Positions 1 to 5,669 of a DNA stretch of 6,411 nucleotides are shown in pieces. The stretch comes from JAAYBQ01 sp035403465 (GTDB lineage Bacteria > Spirochaetota > UBA4802 > UBA5550): contig DAONFG010000083.1 of NCBI GenBank assembly GCA_035403465.1, positions 1 through 6,411 on the forward strand. The letters run 5' to 3'. The translations under genes and the position numbers were made by a program. The notes below the pieces were generated by a model, which worked only from the letters and a program-made list of their open reading frames with translations, did no database searches and was not told where the DNA came from. Numbering within the stretch: position 1 is the stretch's first letter; every line of letters starts with the position of its first letter.

Positions 1-37
1 AATTAATAAAATCCCTTTGCCCCATTTTTCACACGGT

Positions 38-233
38 CTGCCCCGAAGGGGGCACGAGCTAAAAATCTAATATTATTAATATTTTAGAATTTTTATTAAC
101 AATTACAATACTATTTAAGATCTTCATCATATACTGCAACTTTTTTCTGATCAGCACATATTGCTTTTCAGATTTATGGAAACTTTTTTAATTTGCCTAT
201 ATATTTTTTTCACGTGCCCCCTTCGGGGGACAG
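38..233. repeat. GC-rich hairpin arms in inverted orientation around an AT-rich core
   Basis: The plus strand at 38-56 reads CTGCCCCGAAGGGGGCACG. The minus strand at 233-213 has nearly the same sequence, with one extra T and one extra C in the C-run. Each arm is itself a small hairpin (C-run, GAA, G-run). The roughly 155 bases between the arms are extremely AT-rich and contain no credible reading frame. This could be a small non-autonomous element or simply two copies of a genome-wide intergenic hairpin. Bases 1-37 show nothing recognisable. Confidence 0.5.
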
Positions 234-246
234 GGGGCTGGTTTTT
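216..246 (+). terminator. possible intrinsic terminator for plus-strand transcripts (weak)
   Basis: GCCCCC at 216-221 can pair with GGGGGC at 233-238, or the C-run at 217-221 can pair with the G-run at 225-229 around a TTC loop. A T5 run follows at 242-246. This polarity would stop plus-strand transcripts. On the minus strand, the direction of the operon ending at 253, the stem is followed by A-rich rather than T-rich sequence. It is therefore not a classical intrinsic terminator for the operon, although the structure may still contribute. Confidence 0.3.
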
Positions 247-252
247 AACATT

Positions 253-1035
253 TTACAAATCCACCAGCTGCAGCAGGTACGTCAGAAAATAGTCCGAAAT
301 AAGTATTACCATGGATGACCGCACAACAGCCTGTATAGTTGCCTTGCCCACACCCTCTGCGCCGCCAGTGGTGTTGAACCCGCTTACGCATGAAATAATC
401 GCAATCTCCGCGCCGAAGAAGAAAGATTTAAGGAAACCTGAAACAAAATCCCCGAGCACAATCGTCTGTAGAATGTTTTCAACATACATGTCCGGTGTAA
501 TCCCCAGTGAAAAAAAGGCCACAACAGAACCGCCTATTACTCCGACAACATCGGTGATAATCGTAAGTGCAGGGGTCATGACCATGCACGCTAGAAAGCG
601 GGGGACTGACAGGTACTGTACGGGGTCGGCAGAGAGCGTTCGAAGTGCATCAATCTGCTCGGTGACCTTCATTGTGCCGATCTCTGCGGCGATTGCTGAA
701 CCCACCCTGCCCGCAAGCAGCAGCCCCGTGAGTACTGGACAGAGCTCCCTGAACATCGAGATCGTAACAGCCGCACCTATAAATATAGAGGAACCGGACA
801 TCAGCGAGTCCATGGCCTTGCCGATCTGCAGGGCCATTACCATGCCTGTAAAGAAGAGCGTGATCGAGGTGACCGGAATCGACCTGTAGCCTATCTCCAT
901 CATCTGGCGTATAAAGTTTTCCCAGTCAAACGGCGGCTTGAATGCCCATTTGAGCGTATCCTTGAAAAAGATAAAGTGTGTGCCCAGGGACTCAAAGAAG
1001 AGAACCAGGGTGCTGTCATCCTTATTCGAACTCAT
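253..1035 (-). CDS. mlaE: MlaE-family ABC transporter permease (phospholipid/lipid transport)
   Basis: This is the integral-membrane permease of an Mla/MCE-type ABC transporter. Family members move phospholipids or other lipids between inner and outer membranes together with an MlaF-type ATPase and an MlaD-type MCE protein. The protein is 260 residues, the usual family length, with about five or six hydrophobic segments. The family signature lies at residues 110-131 (RVGSAIAAEIG, then TMKVTEQIDAL). The second conserved block, near the C-terminus at 215-240, contains GGAEGVGKAT. The ATG at 1035 was chosen because upstream in-frame residues are only antisense read-through of dnaB, and a GAGGAG lies at 1049-1054, a longish 13 nt upstream. 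The start overlaps the dnaB stop by 14 bp, implying translational coupling. No ATPase or MCE gene follows before 1, so its partners must lie elsewhere. Family assignment is firm; the exact lipid cargo is unknown. Confidence 0.93.
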   Translation of the reverse strand: MSSNKDDSTLVLFFESLGTHFIFFKDTLKWAFKPPFDWENFIRQMMEIGYRSIPVTSITLFFTGMVMALQIGKAMDSLMSGSSIFIGAAVTISMFRELCPVLTGLLLAGRVGSAIAAEIGTMKVTEQIDALRTLSADPVQYLSVPRFLACMVMTPALTIITDVVGVIGGSVVAFFSLGITPDMYVENILQTIVLGDFVSGFLKSFFFGAEIAIISCVSGFNTTGGAEGVGKATIQAVVRSSMVILISDYFLTYLLQLVDL

Positions 1036-2377
1036 TTGCCGGGCTCGTCTCCTCGTATGAATGAGTATGATCAAGGTTGCCGAACTTGGTGTACTTGCCC
1101 CAGAACCGGAGTTCCACGTCGCCAATGGGGCCGTTTCTCTGTTTTGCAACAATGATCTTTGCAATCCCCTTCTTCTCGGAATCCTTTTTGACCTTCTCTT
1201 CGCGGTATATAAACATTACCACGTCAGCGTCCTGTTCAATCGCGCCCGATTCACGGAGGTCAGCCAGTGTAGGTACCTGGTCGGTCCTTGACTCAACAGC
1301 TCGTGAAAGCTGCGAAAGTGCAATAACCGGAACTTTAAGCTCGCGTGCAAGCTGTTTCAGGAGCCGCGAAATTTCGGCAATCTGCAGGTGTCGTTCAACG
1401 CGCGACAGGCTGGACACGAGCTGCATGTAGTCTATAACGATCATTCCAAGCGGGACCTTCTGCGCAAGCCGCCTGGCTTTTGCCCTTATCTCCAGTATGC
1501 TGACAGAGGGTGTGTCATCGATGTATATAGGCGCCTTGGCAAGTTTTGCGTGGGCATTGAATATCTTCTTCATGTCGTCAGGATCGATGTGTCCTGTTCT
1601 TACTTTTTGCGAATCAACAAGAGATTCAATGCAGAGCATCCTGAGTCCCAGCTGCGTGGCAGGCATTTCGAGCGAGAAGAAGAGCACTGCCTCCTTCGAC
1701 CTGATTGCGGCATGGGTCATGAGGTTAAGGGCAAATGCAGTTTTACCCATACCGGGACGCGCGGCGACAATGATCAGTTCGGAGCCGTGAAATCCCGTAA
1801 GCATCTCGTCCAGTTCGGTGAAGCCGCTGGGCATACCTGTAACGGACTTCTTGGTCTTGTACCACATGTCGATGTCGTTCATGGTCCTGGTGAGGACTGA
1901 GTCGATCCCCTCAAAGTCTGAAGTGATGCGCTGTTCAGTTACCTTGAAGATGTCACTTTCAACCTGGTCCATAACCTCTTCGGTCGGGATCACGCGGTTG
2001 TAGCATTTTTCAATTGAAAGTTCCGCAACATTGATAAGCTTGCGGCGCAGGCTCATCTCCTTGATACGCTTTGCATAAACCTCGGCATTGGCCGATGTTG
2101 ATGCCGACTGGTATATTTCAGCAAGCGCGGTATTTCCGCCGATCCTGTCAAGGAGGTTCCTGTCTATAAGCCGCTGGCGCAGTGTGGTCAGGTCTATGGG
2201 GAGAGACTTGCGTTCAAGTTCAGCAATGGACTCGAACACAAGCCTGTGTTTCTCAAGGTAAAAATCCTCCGGCTGGAGGATTTCTGTGACTTTAAGCAGG
2301 GCTTCCCTGCTGAGCAGGGCTGAAGAGATACATGCGACTTCAGTTTCAACGTCCTGGGGGGGAAGCCTGTCAGCCAT
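1022..2377 (-). CDS. dnaB: replicative DNA helicase DnaB
   Basis: Hexameric 5'-3' helicase that unwinds DNA at the replication fork and recruits primase. At 451 residues it has typical length. The N-terminal primase-interacting domain (about 5-105) opens with the usual PPQDVETE...LL sequence. A linker follows, then the RecA-like ATPase. Visible there are Walker A ARPGMGKT (206-213), the catalytic Glu in FFSLEMP (E237), Walker B MIVIDYMQL (312-320), the sensor-like SQLSR (355-359), the PTLADLRESGAIEQDAD block (369-385) and the KQRNG arginine-finger motif with R414. No intein or missing key residue is seen. It starts 3 bp after the rplI stop, and its TAAGGAG Shine-Dalgarno (2384-2390) lies inside the last codons of rplI. 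Placement directly after rplI is a widespread bacterial arrangement. Confidence 0.98.
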   Translation of the reverse strand: MADRLPPQDVETEVACISSALLSREALLKVTEILQPEDFYLEKHRLVFESIAELERKSLPIDLTTLRQRLIDRNLLDRIGGNTALAEIYQSASTSANAEVYAKRIKEMSLRRKLINVAELSIEKCYNRVIPTEEVMDQVESDIFKVTEQRITSDFEGIDSVLTRTMNDIDMWYKTKKSVTGMPSGFTELDEMLTGFHGSELIIVAARPGMGKTAFALNLMTHAAIRSKEAVLFFSLEMPATQLGLRMLCIESLVDSQKVRTGHIDPDDMKKIFNAHAKLAKAPIYIDDTPSVSILEIRAKARRLAQKVPLGMIVIDYMQLVSSLSRVERHLQIAEISRLLKQLARELKVPVIALSQLSRAVESRTDQVPTLADLRESGAIEQDADVVMFIYREEKVKKDSEKKGIAKIIVAKQRNGPIGDVELRFWGKYTKFGNLDHTHSYEETSPANEFE

Positions 2378-2380
2378 TTG

Positions 2381-2824
2381 TTACTCCTTAACAACAAACA
2401 CTTTCACAGAAGCGCTGATTCCCTCGTCAAGCTTGATGCTTATAGTATATTCGCCCTCCTGCCTGATCGGTGCATCAAGCTGGATCTTGCGCTTGTCAAC
2501 AGTGAATCCCTTCTCTTTAAGCTGCTTCGCAATTTCCATGGAAGTGATTGAACCGAAGAGTTTGCCCTCTTCCCCTACCTGCGCAGGGATAGTAAGCTCA
2601 ATACCGGAAATGCTGCCCGCTATACCTTCGCTGGCTTTTTTCCTTTTATCTTTCTTGATCTTAATGAGCTTCTTCTGGTGCTCAACCGCTTTTTTGCTCG
2701 ATTCGTTAGCAACGATTACAAGCTTGTTCGGGAGAAGATAATTTCTCGCGTAACCTTCAGCTACCTCTTTTATATCACCGGCATCACCAAGGGCCGGCAC
2801 ATCTTTCTGAAGTATAACTTTCAT
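2381..2824 (-). CDS. rplI: 50S ribosomal protein bL9
   Basis: Large-subunit protein that binds 23S rRNA at the base of the L1 stalk and projects from the ribosome; it affects reading-frame maintenance. The 147-residue length is normal. The N-terminal domain shows MKVILQKDVPALGDAG and the hallmark EVAEGYARNYLLP (residues about 20-32). A long lysine-rich connecting helix follows (about 41-66). The C-terminal domain has GEEGKLFGSIT (about 84-94). The AAGGAG Shine-Dalgarno is at 2831-2836, overlapping the 3' end of the DUF2232 gene, whose stop codon lies only 3 bp upstream of this start. It is followed immediately by dnaB. Confidence 0.98.
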   Translation of the reverse strand: MKVILQKDVPALGDAGDIKEVAEGYARNYLLPNKLVIVANESSKKAVEHQKKLIKIKKDKRKKASEGIAGSISGIELTIPAQVGEEGKLFGSITSMEIAKQLKEKGFTVDKRKIQLDAPIRQEGEYTISIKLDEGISASVKVFVVKE

Positions 2825-2827
2825 TGT

Positions 2828-3757
2828 TTACTCCTTGTTATTCATAGTATCAGGCCGTAGTTTCCTGAAATCCGCCCAGAGATCAAGCGAACCGAGGCCT
2901 GTAAAAAGTATCATAAAAAAAACCATGAGTCCCGGACTTATCAGGGTCAGTGTTATGAGCAGCAGGGGCAGAACATAAACCGGAATGTTCCTCCTGATAA
3001 AATAGTGCTTAACAATACCCATTGCCTGGATCACGTACAACGCTGAAACAACCAGTGCCGTATTTAATGCTATAACATAAAGTACCGGGTAGGACTCGTG
3101 CTTCAAAAGCAGCAAACCGGCAATCCCGGCAATAAGTGCAAAAATAAAATAATCATTCAGCCTGAAAAACTGGAGCGGCTTGACTGAAGACGCTGCCTTT
3201 TTCATTGTGAACTTCATCATGAACAGGAAGCTCGTACCCGCGATGGCTGCAGCGAGCAGAAAAGCCGAAAAGGGCATGATGTCCCTTGCCATCTGCATCC
3301 ACTTGCTGTCCTTCATAGTAGCAATCAGAGTGTCTATGTCTGCAACCAGCTTATCCCGCTCCTCCTTCGGCTTGTTGTACTGTGCAGCAAGCCTGTCAAT
3401 CTCAGGCTTTGAGCTTTCCAGCAGAACAGCCATCTCATCCATTGAAGCCTTTACTATGTCAAAGCCCCTTACATTTTTCTGGAAGAGGTAATTCCCGGTA
3501 AACAGAACAGCAAAAGCAATTGCCGAAACCGTAAGGTAAAAATCCAGTCCAAGTTTTTTGCGGAAGCAGTAACCTCCTGCAATACCGAAGACAGCGGGTG
3601 AAATATAAACTGTAACGTCACCGGCATAGTCGGTTATAATAAACGGGATGCACGCAGCAGAAACAAGGACCGGTACGATCCGCCATCCGAACCTGAAAAA
3701 AGCCAGGGTCGAGCATAGTGCAAGCACCACGCATATGATAAATAAGAAAAAGCCCAA
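2828..3757 (-). CDS. DUF2232 / YybS-like polytopic membrane protein
   Basis: A 309-residue inner-membrane protein of unknown biochemical role. Hydrophobic segments lie at about 3-21, 27-43, 52-65, 74-92, 163-181, 203-219, 223-245 and 258-288. A hydrophilic, probably helical loop (about 100-160, rich in Glu, Asp and Lys) separates segments four and five. The PLQFFRLNDYF stretch (194-204) and the C-terminal GLGSLDLWADFRKLR fit the DUF2232 family, and the position between rpsR and rplI is typical for it. The start is inferred: TTG at 3757, 2 bp after the rpsR stop, since no in-frame ATG occurs before the fifth transmembrane region and the first hydrophobic helix begins here. No clear Shine-Dalgarno is visible, so translation probably depends on coupling to rpsR. 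GTG codons about ten residues downstream are alternatives but would cut the first helix. Confidence 0.85.
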   Translation of the reverse strand: MGFFLFIICVVLALCSTLAFFRFGWRIVPVLVSAACIPFIITDYAGDVTVYISPAVFGIAGGYCFRKKLGLDFYLTVSAIAFAVLFTGNYLFQKNVRGFDIVKASMDEMAVLLESSKPEIDRLAAQYNKPKEERDKLVADIDTLIATMKDSKWMQMARDIMPFSAFLLAAAIAGTSFLFMMKFTMKKAASSVKPLQFFRLNDYFIFALIAGIAGLLLLKHESYPVLYVIALNTALVVSALYVIQAMGIVKHYFIRRNIPVYVLPLLLITLTLISPGLMVFFMILFTGLGSLDLWADFRKLRPDTMNNKE

Positions 3758-3759
3758 GA

Positions 3760-4104
3760 TTATTTTTCTACAAACGTAACAAGAGCGAGAATCCTTGCTC
3801 TTTTAATAGCCTGCGCAACGCCCCTCTGGTGTTTTGCACATGTACCTGTAACGCGCCTGGGGAGAATTTTGCCCCTGTCGGTTATGAACTGCTCAACAAG
3901 ACGGACGTCCTTGTAGTCAATGACTGCGTTCTTGTCGTGGCAGAACCTGCATACTTTTCTCTTGAACCTTGTGTTCCTCTGGAACGCGGGTTTTTCGCCG
4001 AATGAATCTTCACGTGCAACATGCGGTTTTCTTTCAGGCGCTTCAGTTTCCGGTGCAGCAGGTTCTGCTGCGGGACTTTCAGTATTTTTTATTTCTTCAG
4101 ACAT
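3760..4104 (-). CDS. rpsR: 30S ribosomal protein bS18, with an acidic N-terminal extension
   Basis: Small-subunit platform protein that pairs with bS6 on 16S rRNA. The conserved core (about residues 46-114) shows KRKVCRFC, then YKDVRLVEQFI, RGKILPRRVTGTCAKHQR and a basic AIKRARILALV tail. Cys52, Cys55, Cys89 and His92 form the zinc-binding set of C+ type bS18 proteins. The length is 114 residues against roughly 75 for the common form. The excess is a low-complexity N-terminal extension (1-45) rich in Glu, Pro and Ala. The start was set at 4104 because GGAG (4111-4114) sits 6 nt ahead of it. The other in-frame ATG, at 4116, has no Shine-Dalgarno and overlaps this one. It follows ssb by 34 bp. 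Confidence 0.97.
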   Translation of the reverse strand: MSEEIKNTESPAAEPAAPETEAPERKPHVAREDSFGEKPAFQRNTRFKRKVCRFCHDKNAVIDYKDVRLVEQFITDRGKILPRRVTGTCAKHQRGVAQAIKRARILALVTFVEK

Positions 4105-4110
4105 TATAAT

Positions 4111-4114
4111 CTCC
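4111..4114 (-). promoter_or_regulatory. Shine-Dalgarno that fixes the rpsR start
   Basis: GGAG on the minus strand lies 6 nt before the ATG at 4104. The competing ATG at 4116 provides the first base of this GGAG, so the longer start cannot use it. It decides for a 114-residue bS18 over a 118-residue one. Confidence 0.75.
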
Positions 4115-4138
4115 ATTGATTAAGTGTTAGGGTAACTG

Positions 4139-4606
4139 TTAAAAAGGGATATCGTCGTCAGAGAACGGGTTATCATCGTAATGGCCGCTGCCTGCGCTTG
4201 TATCTGCCGCGGGTGACTGCGAGCGTGGACCTGACTGTGACGGTGCTGAATCATGAGGAAAATCCTCGCCCCCACCTTTCGATGTCAGGAACTGGAAATT
4301 CTCAACAACAAGCTCAACCTTTGAACGTTTCTTACCGTCCTGGTCGTCCCAGCTTCTCTGCTGAAGTCTTCCCTCGAGTGCAATCCTGTGCCCTTTCTTA
4401 CAGTATTCAGTTATAATCTCCCCCATCTTTGACCATGCGACGCAGTCAAAAAAGGAAACCTGCTCTTTCTTTTCCCCGGAAACCGTATAAGTCCTGTTAT
4501 TCGCAACAGTGAAACTTGCAACAGCCGCGCCTGCGGGTGTGTACCTCAGTTCCGGATCCCGGGTGAGCCTTCCAATAAGAATAGTTCTGTTAAGGTCTCC
4601 TGCCAT
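4139..4606 (-). CDS. ssb: single-stranded DNA-binding protein SSB
   Basis: Coats single-stranded DNA in replication, repair and recombination and recruits partner enzymes through its C-terminal tip. The protein is 155 residues. The OB-fold domain (1-110) opens with LNRTILIGRLTRDPELRYTP and continues with VASFTVANNRTY, FFDCVAWSKMGEIITEYCKKG and ALEGRLQQRSW. A disordered linker rich in Gly, Ser, Pro and Gln follows (111-147). The protein ends in the canonical acidic tip DDDIPF. An AAGGGG-like ribosome site overlaps the end of rpsF about 9 nt upstream. The gene sits between rpsF and rpsR, 15 bp after rpsF, the common bS6-SSB-bS18 arrangement. Confidence 0.98.
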   Translation of the reverse strand: MAGDLNRTILIGRLTRDPELRYTPAGAAVASFTVANNRTYTVSGEKKEQVSFFDCVAWSKMGEIITEYCKKGHRIALEGRLQQRSWDDQDGKKRSKVELVVENFQFLTSKGGGEDFPHDSAPSQSGPRSQSPAADTSAGSGHYDDNPFSDDDIPF

Positions 4607-4621
4607 ATCAGGTAGCCCCTT

Positions 4622-4906
4622 TTACGCTGTTTTCTTTTCGAGTTTTACAAACAGATATCTGAGAATGTCAGCATTCAGACCGAACTCATGTTTGATTTTA
4701 TCGATCGCTGCGGGTGCTGAATCTATAAGCATATACATATAGAAACCTTCACGTTCCCTGTCGATCTCATAGGCGAGTTTTCTCTGTCCCCAGTGGTCTT
4801 CTTTGGTGATTGTAACGCCGCTTTTCTGGAGAATCTCTTTAACTTTTTCTTTATGAGTCTCCACTTCACGGTTTCTTACAATGACAGTAAGTTCGTAATT
4901 GTTCAT
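4622..4906 (-). CDS. rpsF: 30S ribosomal protein bS6
   Basis: Small-subunit platform protein that binds 16S rRNA as a heterodimer with bS18. The 94 residues are typical. It begins MNNYELTVIVRN and contains the conserved EDHWGQRKLAYEIDREREG block (about 36-54), then FYMYMLIDS and the C-terminal LNADILRYLFVKL. The start at 4906 has a strong AAGGAGG at 4912-4918, 5 nt upstream. It is the first gene of the minus-strand operon, and a leader hairpin and candidate promoter lie upstream. In several bacteria the S6:S18 complex represses this operon by binding the rpsF leader, so the hairpin at 4931-4964 is the natural place to look for that control. Confidence 0.98.
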   Translation of the reverse strand: MNNYELTVIVRNREVETHKEKVKEILQKSGVTITKEDHWGQRKLAYEIDREREGFYMYMLIDSAPAAIDKIKHEFGLNADILRYLFVKLEKKTA

Positions 4907-4930
4907 CTTTTCCTCCTTCCTGTGGTATAA

Positions 4931-4964
4931 CTGCTGAAATACGTCAGGCGCCGGTTTTCAGCAG
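4931..4964 (-). promoter_or_regulatory. rpsF leader hairpin, candidate S6:S18 autoregulatory element
   Basis: In the minus-strand transcript CTGCTGAAA (4964-4956) pairs perfectly with TTTCAGCAG (4939-4931), a 9-bp stem around a 16-nt loop. The loop begins ACCGG, placing a CCG triplet (4954-4952) just after the 5' arm, with room for a short inner helix (GCG with CGT). Published S6:S18 leader motifs are hairpins with an unpaired CCG mimicking the 16S rRNA site. The match in position and CCG is suggestive, but the full consensus was not tested. No U-run follows, so it is not an intrinsic terminator. Confidence 0.5.
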
Positions 4965-5013
4965 AAAGGTTGAACAATTCTTAAAATATGGGCCGGAATT
5001 TCAATAATAATTT

Positions 5014-5042
5014 ATTATAAACGGTTATTAATTCCATTAATA
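5014..5042 (-). promoter_or_regulatory. candidate promoter of the rpsF operon
   Basis: A perfect minus-strand TATAAT lies at 5019-5014, about 107 bp upstream of rpsF, in AT-rich sequence. The -35 region is poor: TTAATG at 5040-5035 with a short 15-bp spacer is the best I can find. The -10 is convincing in context, but the AT-rich surroundings make chance matches easy. Confidence 0.4.
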
Positions 5043-5062
5043 GGGCAAACCCGGGATCTGCG

Positions 5063-5074
5063 GGGGTCAGAGCC
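5063..5074 (+). repeat. GGGGTCAGAGCC repeat, copy 1
   Basis: Exact GGGGTCAGAGCC. First of at least six copies or near-copies in 5063-5684. It is followed by CCAAATCCGGGTTAAAC, part of a larger unit (AATCC...GGGT...AAA...GGGTCAGAGC) repeated at 5142-5168. Confidence 0.75.
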
Positions 5075-5077
5075 CCA

Positions 5078-5168
5078 AATCCGGGTTAAACAGGGAACAG
5101 GGGTCAGAGCATGTACGGTACTGAGACAGGCTCAGAGCATCAATCCAGGGTAAATCAGGGTCAGAGCC
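5078..5168 (+). repeat. two tandem-like longer repeat units carrying copies 2 and 3
   Basis: The unit at 5078-5110 starts AATCCGGGTTAAACAGGG and ends in GGGGTCAGAGC (5100-5110). The unit at 5142-5168 starts AATCCAGGGTAAATCA and ends in GGGTCAGAGCC (5158-5168). They differ by small substitutions and an internal indel. A partial CTCAGAGC lies between them at 5131-5138. This indicates local duplication of the repeat with its flank. Confidence 0.6.
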
Positions 5169-5244
5169 TCACGTATTGGGCGGCCTTTTCCGCGCAAACC
5201 CCGGCAGGTAATGCCACATGTTATGGAACGGGCTCTGACCCTGA
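5155..5244. repeat. 14-bp perfect inverted repeat bounding a 62-nt core
   Basis: TCAGGGTCAGAGCC at 5155-5168 is mirrored by GGCTCTGACCCTGA at 5231-5244. The arms are copies 3 and 4 of the local repeat in opposite orientations. The 62-nt core is GC-rich and has no good gene start. The whole 90-bp unit could fold as a long-loop hairpin, or be a miniature element built from two repeat ends. Confidence 0.65.
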
Positions 5245-5348
5245 ATATTACATTCAAGCGCGTAAAAGCCGGGCTTTCCGCTTAAACTCCTCACGGGCGG
5301 AATAAAGAACTCATACAAGCAGGTTGCCACATCTCCATTCATGAGAAT

Positions 5349-5367
5349 AAACCCGCCCGCTGCGGGG
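5349..5367. repeat. small GC-rich hairpin
   Basis: CCCGC and GCGGG pair around a five-base CCGCT loop within 5349-5367. It is short and its role is unknown. Apart from this and the repeat copies, 5245-5415 shows nothing I can name. Confidence 0.3.
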
Positions 5368-5415
5368 TAACGCTTCAATCCCTGCCGCATTTATAACCTG
5401 AACTCAATAAATACC

Positions 5416-5427
5416 GGGGTCAGAGCC
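5416..5427 (+). repeat. GGGGTCAGAGCC repeat, copy 5
   Basis: Exact GGGGTCAGAGCC preceded by ATACC. It lies just upstream of the candidate promoter for the small gene at 5536-5667. A variant copy in the same orientation (5673-5684) lies just past that gene's stop codon, so the gene is bracketed by direct repeats. Confidence 0.75.
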
Positions 5428-5445
5428 TGTATTTGATGAATAATG

Positions 5446-5513
5446 TTGACATTACGTTTAAATAGGTTAGATTTAATGAATGAAAAAAAGAATTTATTTT
5501 CATCATGTATAAT
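5446..5513 (+). promoter_or_regulatory. candidate promoter region of the small lysine-rich gene
   Basis: A consensus TTGACA at 5446-5451 is followed after 16 bp by TAGATT (5468-5473), a 4/6 match to the -10 box. Separately, a perfect TATAAT lies at 5508-5513, preceded by an A-run and AT-rich sequence but with no clear -35. The second would give a leader of about 15-20 nt. Either, or both, could drive the gene. Confidence 0.45.
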
Positions 5514-5535
5514 AAACAGTTTCACAGGAGACACC

Positions 5536-5667
5536 ATGGGTGACAAGAGTCCAAAATCTAAAGCGAAAGACCAGAAACAGAAGGACAGCAGTAAAGTCAA
5601 AGCTGACCAGAAAGCCCAGAATCAAAAAGATGCCAGGGATGCAAACTCAGCCAAACTGAAAAAGTAA
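5536..5667 (+). CDS. small lysine-rich hypothetical protein (MGDKSPK-type)
   Basis: A 43-residue protein of unknown function. The start at 5536 has an AGGAG (5526-5530) 5 nt upstream. An upstream in-frame ATG at 5443 has no ribosome site and lies within the promoter region. Composition is striking: 13 Lys, 6 Asp and 5 Gln, no aromatic residue or Cys, and almost no large hydrophobic residues, so it is probably disordered and strongly basic. It starts MGDKSPKSKAKDQKQK. From memory, short hypothetical proteins with the same MGDKSPK beginning occur in many unrelated bacteria; I know no assigned function. It has its own candidate promoter and lies between two direct copies of the local repeat. It is convergent with the lipoprotein gene 99 bp away. 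The Shine-Dalgarno and recognisable N-terminus support a real gene. Confidence 0.75.
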   Translation: MGDKSPKSKAKDQKQKDSSKVKADQKAQNQKDARDANSAKLKK

Positions 5668-5669
5668 AA

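Noticed and set aside
311..889. 192-residue plus-strand open frame
   Set aside because: It is antisense to the well-conserved mlaE gene and its protein has no recognisable features; a shadow frame.
1036..1164. Longer 303-residue form of the MlaE permease starting at 1164
   Set aside because: The extra 43 residues are read from the 3' part of dnaB in another frame, do not resemble MlaE N-termini, and have no ribosome site. The ATG at 1035 gives the normal family length.
1388..1900. 170-residue plus-strand open frame
   Set aside because: It lies wholly antisense within dnaB and its translation shows no domain; a shadow frame.
4931..4964. Transcription terminator upstream of rpsF
   Set aside because: The stem is strong, but neither strand has a T-run after it. 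Its location in the leader of an S6/S18 operon fits a regulatory hairpin better.
5169..5390. 73-residue minus-strand open frame in the repeat patch
   Set aside because: No Shine-Dalgarno. It reads straight through a repeat arm at 5231-5243 and ends at the other arm. I recognise no family. A degraded gene fragment cannot be excluded, but nothing positive supports it.
5245..5415. Integron attC-like site
   Set aside because: The GC-rich hairpins and the sequence near 5370 were considered, but no paired core sites (GTTRRRY with its complement) flank a suitable stem, and no integrase is present.
5443..5535. 31-residue N-terminal extension of the small lysine-rich protein
   Set aside because: The ATG at 5443 has no ribosome site and overlaps the best -35 box. 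The internal ATG at 5536 has an ideal AGGAG and gives the recognisable MGDKSPK start.
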